DNA of 14,879 nucleotides. Origin: Ramlibacter sp. GTDB taxonomy: Bacteria; Pseudomonadota; Gammaproteobacteria; Burkholderiales; Burkholderiaceae. The position numbers were made by a program, and so were the translations under genes. The stretch covers positions 1 through 14,879 of the forward strand of contig JACMQP010000231.1 of the NCBI GenBank assembly GCA_014376915.1, given 5' to 3'. The notes under the pieces are model-generated. The model was not told the DNA's origin. It did not search any database and saw only the letters and a list, made by a program, of their open reading frames with translations. Numbering within the stretch: the first letter of the stretch is position 1; the number at the start of each line of letters is the position of its first letter. Positions 13,133-14,879 of the stretch are shown in pieces.

Positions 13133-14112
13133 GCACAGTCGCCGGCGTGCAGCTTCACGCCGATCCGGACGGCGGGCTGCGTTGCTGGCTCGACACCGAA
13201 CACGCGCGGGGGTGGCTGGTTCCCGCCGCCGGTGCGACGAGCGCCGGCTTGGCCGAAGAATTCCAGCGGCACCTTGCGGCGGCCATCGACCACGGCTTCG
13301 TCGCCGCCGACGCCGCGGTGCTGGCAATGATGGCGACCTGCCATCCGGGCGCGCTACCGTTGCTTTCTTGGGGCGAGGCCGTGCCTGTTTGCACGGCGGC
13401 GCCCGTATCGCGGCGGCGCCTCGACCTCTACGCCATCGTCGATCACGCGGACCGCATCGAGCAAGTTCTGGCAGCCGGCGTCAGGACGGTGCAGTTGCGC
13501 ATGAAGACGCCCGAGCGCGCGGATGCGCGGTGGTTCGAGCTGTTGCGCGGCGAAGTGAAGCGCAGCGTCGCATCCTGCGAAGCTGCGGGCGCGGAACTGT
13601 TCGTCAATGACCACTGGCAGGTCGCCGCCGAGGCCGGTGCGCGCGGCGTGCACCTTGGCCAGGAAGACCTGCTGGCGTTGGGCGACGCTGGCCGTGCGGC
13701 CTTGCAGGCCACCGGCATGGCGTTGGGCATCAGCTCGCACAGCCTGTGGGAGCTGTGCCGCGCCCGAGCGCTGGCGCCGCGTTACATTGCCTGTGGCCCG
13801 GTCTGGCCGACGCTCACCAAGGCCATGCCTTGGGTGGCGCAAGGCACGGACAACCTGGCCTGGTGGTGCCGCATGGCGCAAACGCCGGTGGTCGCGATCG
13901 GCGGCATCCTCGGTGCGGAGCAGGTGTTCGAAGCCGCACGTTGCGGCGCCGACGGGATCTGCGTCGTCCGTGGTTTGGGCGACCGCCCGGAAATGGTGCT
14001 GCCGCGGTTGCAGTCGGCAATGGAGGCCGGCCGCGCGGCGGCGGCCCGTGACGCGGTGGTGACCCCGTTGCCGCATCCCAGCCTGGTCGTTACGCCGCAG
14101 TTCAAGCGCTGA
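13129..14112 (+). CDS. thiE: Thiamine phosphate synthase ThiE with ~97-residue N-terminal extension
   Basis: ThiE couples HMP pyrophosphate with thiazole phosphate to give thiamine phosphate. The catalytic domain starts at residue 98 (LDLYAIVD). It contains VRTVQLRMKTPE, LFVNDHWQVAAEAGARGVHLGQED (VHLGQED at 174-180), LGISSHSLWE, GPVWPTLTKAMPW beginning at 223, and PVVAIGGI. These are the pyrophosphate- and substrate-binding blocks of the family. Usual ThiE is about 210 residues; this protein is 327. The N-terminal extension ends in an Ala-rich stretch (AIDHGFVAADAAVLAMM) and looks like a separate small domain, possibly a degenerate relic of the C-terminal part of a ThiD-type kinase. That origin is a guess. 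The start overlaps the thiG stop (ATGA); no internal ATG with a good ribosome site just before residue 98 is evident. It is the last gene of the operon. Confidence 0.93.
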   Translation: MSTVAGVQLHADPDGGLRCWLDTEHARGWLVPAAGATSAGLAEEFQRHLAAAIDHGFVAADAAVLAMMATCHPGALPLLSWGEAVPVCTAAPVSRRRLDLYAIVDHADRIEQVLAAGVRTVQLRMKTPERADARWFELLRGEVKRSVASCEAAGAELFVNDHWQVAAEAGARGVHLGQEDLLALGDAGRAALQATGMALGISSHSLWELCRARALAPRYIACGPVWPTLTKAMPWVAQGTDNLAWWCRMAQTPVVAIGGILGAEQVFEAARCGADGICVVRGLGDRPEMVLPRLQSAMEAGRAAAARDAVVTPLPHPSLVVTPQFKR

Positions 14113-14151
14113 CCTTGCTGGCGTCCAGGCTGGCAGTCAACGGCCAGTGGC

Positions 14152-14180
14152 TTGTGTTTGCGAATCATTCGCATTACACT
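14152..14180 (+). promoter_or_regulatory. Candidate promoter of the iron-uptake genes
   Basis: TTGTGT at 14152-14157 (-35-like, weak) and TACACT at 14175-14180 (-10-like, four of six consensus positions) are separated by 17 bases, the optimal spacing. The spacer holds the Fur-box-like palindrome, so a bound repressor would block RNA polymerase directly. Transcription would start near 14187, about 26 bases before the cupredoxin start. Confidence 0.45.
14159..14173. promoter_or_regulatory. Putative Fur box (7-1-7 palindrome)
   Basis: TGCGAAT-C-ATTCGCA is a perfect 7-1-7 inverted repeat. It resembles the 7-1-7 core of Fur operators (TGATAAT-N-ATTATCA), keeping the central AAT-C-ATT. It lies between the -35 and -10 candidates upstream of two iron-uptake genes. 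Fur with Fe(II) would repress these genes when iron is plentiful. Functional context makes the assignment likely, but it rests on one site. Confidence 0.65.
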
Positions 14181-14212
14181 TTGCTAAACCACACGTCCGG
14201 ATCCAAGCCCTC

Positions 14213-14563
14213 ATGACTCGAACCTTCACTTCCCGCACCGCCGTCAAGGCAGCCCTTGGCGCCGCCGCCTTCGCGGTGGCGCAACTGGCCAGCGCCGCCG
14301 ATCCGGAAGCACTTCTGGTGATCAAGAACCATCGCTTCGAACCCACCGAGGTGAAGGTGCCGGCCGGCAAGCGCGTCAAGCTGACCGTGCACAACCAGGA
14401 CCCGACGCCGGAAGAATTCGAGAGCCACAAGCTCAACCGGGAGAAGGTGATTCCGGCTGGCGCCAAGGCGGTGATTTTCATCGGTCCGCTCCAACCCGGG
14501 AAGTACGAGTTCTTCGGCGAGTACAACGAAGCCACGGCCAGGGGCGCCGTCGTCGCCGAATAG
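14213..14563 (+). CDS. Periplasmic cupredoxin-like protein of an FTR1-type iron uptake system
   Basis: This 116-residue precursor has a signal peptide with cleavage after residue 28 (LASA). The mature part is a single cupredoxin-fold domain with IKNHRFEPTEVKVPAGKRVKLTV, IPAGAKAVIFIGPL and a C-terminal PGKYEFFGEYNEATARGAVVAE. Such proteins are found beside FTR1 permeases, like FtrB of the Bordetella Ftr system or the cupredoxin domain of EfeO, and are thought to help ferrous iron oxidation or delivery. The loop that normally holds the type-1 copper ligands Cys, His and Met has none of them, so a classical blue-copper site is unlikely. The start at 14213 is chosen because it gives a proper signal peptide; the frame is open back to an ATG at 14147 that would lie ahead of the promoter. 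The ribosome site is weak. The FTR1-like gene follows after 20 bases. Confidence 0.82.
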   Translation: MTRTFTSRTAVKAALGAAAFAVAQLASAADPEALLVIKNHRFEPTEVKVPAGKRVKLTVHNQDPTPEEFESHKLNREKVIPAGAKAVIFIGPLQPGKYEFFGEYNEATARGAVVAE

Positions 14564-14583
14564 CAATTCCAGGAAAGACACCG

Positions 14584-14879
14584 ATGTTCGCCACCGCCCT
14601 GATTGTGTTTCGCGAAACACTTGAGGCTGCACTGTTCGTAGGGATCGTCGCGGCCGCGACACGCGGCATGGCCGGACGGGCGCGCTGGCTGGCGAGCGGC
14701 GTCGGCGCAGGCGTGCTAGGGGCTGTCGCACTGGCCGCGGGTGCCGACAAGCTCAGCGTTCTGGCCGACGGCATCGGGCAGGACCTGGTCAACGCGGGCA
14801 TTCTTTCGGTCGCGCTCGCCATGCTGGCCTGGCACTGCATCTGGGTTTCCACGCATGGGCGGGAAATGTCGCTCGACGC
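14584..14879 (+). CDS. FTR1-family iron permease, N-terminal part (cut by window end)
   Basis: About 98 residues are visible before the window ends without a stop. The first membrane segment carries FRETLEAALFVGIV, a match to the REGLE iron-binding motif of FTR1/EfeU permeases (Arg10, Glu11, Glu14), with Thr in place of the usual Gly. Two further hydrophobic stretches follow (ASGVGAGVLGAVALAAGA and AGILSVALAMLAWHCIWV), as in the family. It acts in the inner membrane to import ferric or ferrous iron with the help of periplasmic partners. AGGAAAG at 14571-14577 is a good Shine-Dalgarno at six-base spacing. It follows the cupredoxin-like gene by 20 bases and is probably controlled by the same Fur-type operator. 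EfeU versus FtrC type cannot be decided from the fragment. Confidence 0.87.
   Translation, partial: MFATALIVFRETLEAALFVGIVAAATRGMAGRARWLASGVGAGVLGAVALAAGADKLSVLADGIGQDLVNAGILSVALAMLAWHCIWVSTHGREMSLD

Noticed and set aside
14130..14147. Hairpin after thiE (CTGGC...GCCAG) as an intrinsic terminator
   Set aside because: The stem is only five base pairs with an eight-base loop, and there is no T-tract. It is too weak to call.
1..14879. CRISPR arrays, tRNA or rRNA genes, insertion sequences, transposases or integrases
   Set aside because: I looked for regularly spaced repeats, tRNA-like cloverleaf sequences and recombinase motifs and saw none.

Overview
The window is a high-GC bacterial chromosome segment. 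Gene order, codon use and the thiO-thiS-thiG-thiE arrangement behind a TPP riboswitch suggest a betaproteobacterium of the order Burkholderiales. That placement is inference from gene content; there is no rRNA or other marker gene here.

Layout. (1) Positions 1-1303 hold two small plus-strand genes for exported proteins of unknown function, with visibly more A/T at wobble positions than the rest. (2) A 215-base gap carries a 19-bp-arm inverted repeat with an FNR-like centre. It lies upstream of a DcuA/DcuB-family C4-dicarboxylate transporter (1519-2859). (3) A minus-strand FAD-dependent aromatic-ring monooxygenase (2867-4042) converges on the transporter. (4) Divergent from it, a -10-like element and a TPP riboswitch (4118-4192) lead a tightly packed operon of eleven genes (4275-14112): thiD, a LuxE-like acyl-protein synthetase, a LuxC-like acyl reductase, the ATPase, permease and binding protein of an NMT1/THI5-type ABC importer, a short-chain dehydrogenase, thiO, thiS, thiG and thiE. 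Every junction is an overlap or a gap of at most 15 bases. (5) A Fur-box-like palindrome lies in the promoter of an iron-uptake pair: a small periplasmic cupredoxin-like protein and an FTR1-family permease cut off by the window end.

How the genes work together. ThiO, ThiS and ThiG make the thiazole half of thiamine, ThiD makes HMP pyrophosphate, and ThiE joins the halves. Between thiD and thiO sits a six-gene cassette foreign to textbook thiamine operons. It encodes an importer of the type used for pyrimidine thiamine precursors, plus three enzymes that together could convert a carboxylic acid to an aldehyde (LuxE + LuxC) and then an alcohol (SDR). No luxA, luxB or luxD is present. My main hypothesis is a salvage route that imports a carboxylated thiamine precursor or breakdown product, for example the 5-carboxylate of the HMP pyrimidine, and reduces it to the hydroxymethyl substrate of ThiD. 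The window shows the genes and motifs; the substrate is inference.
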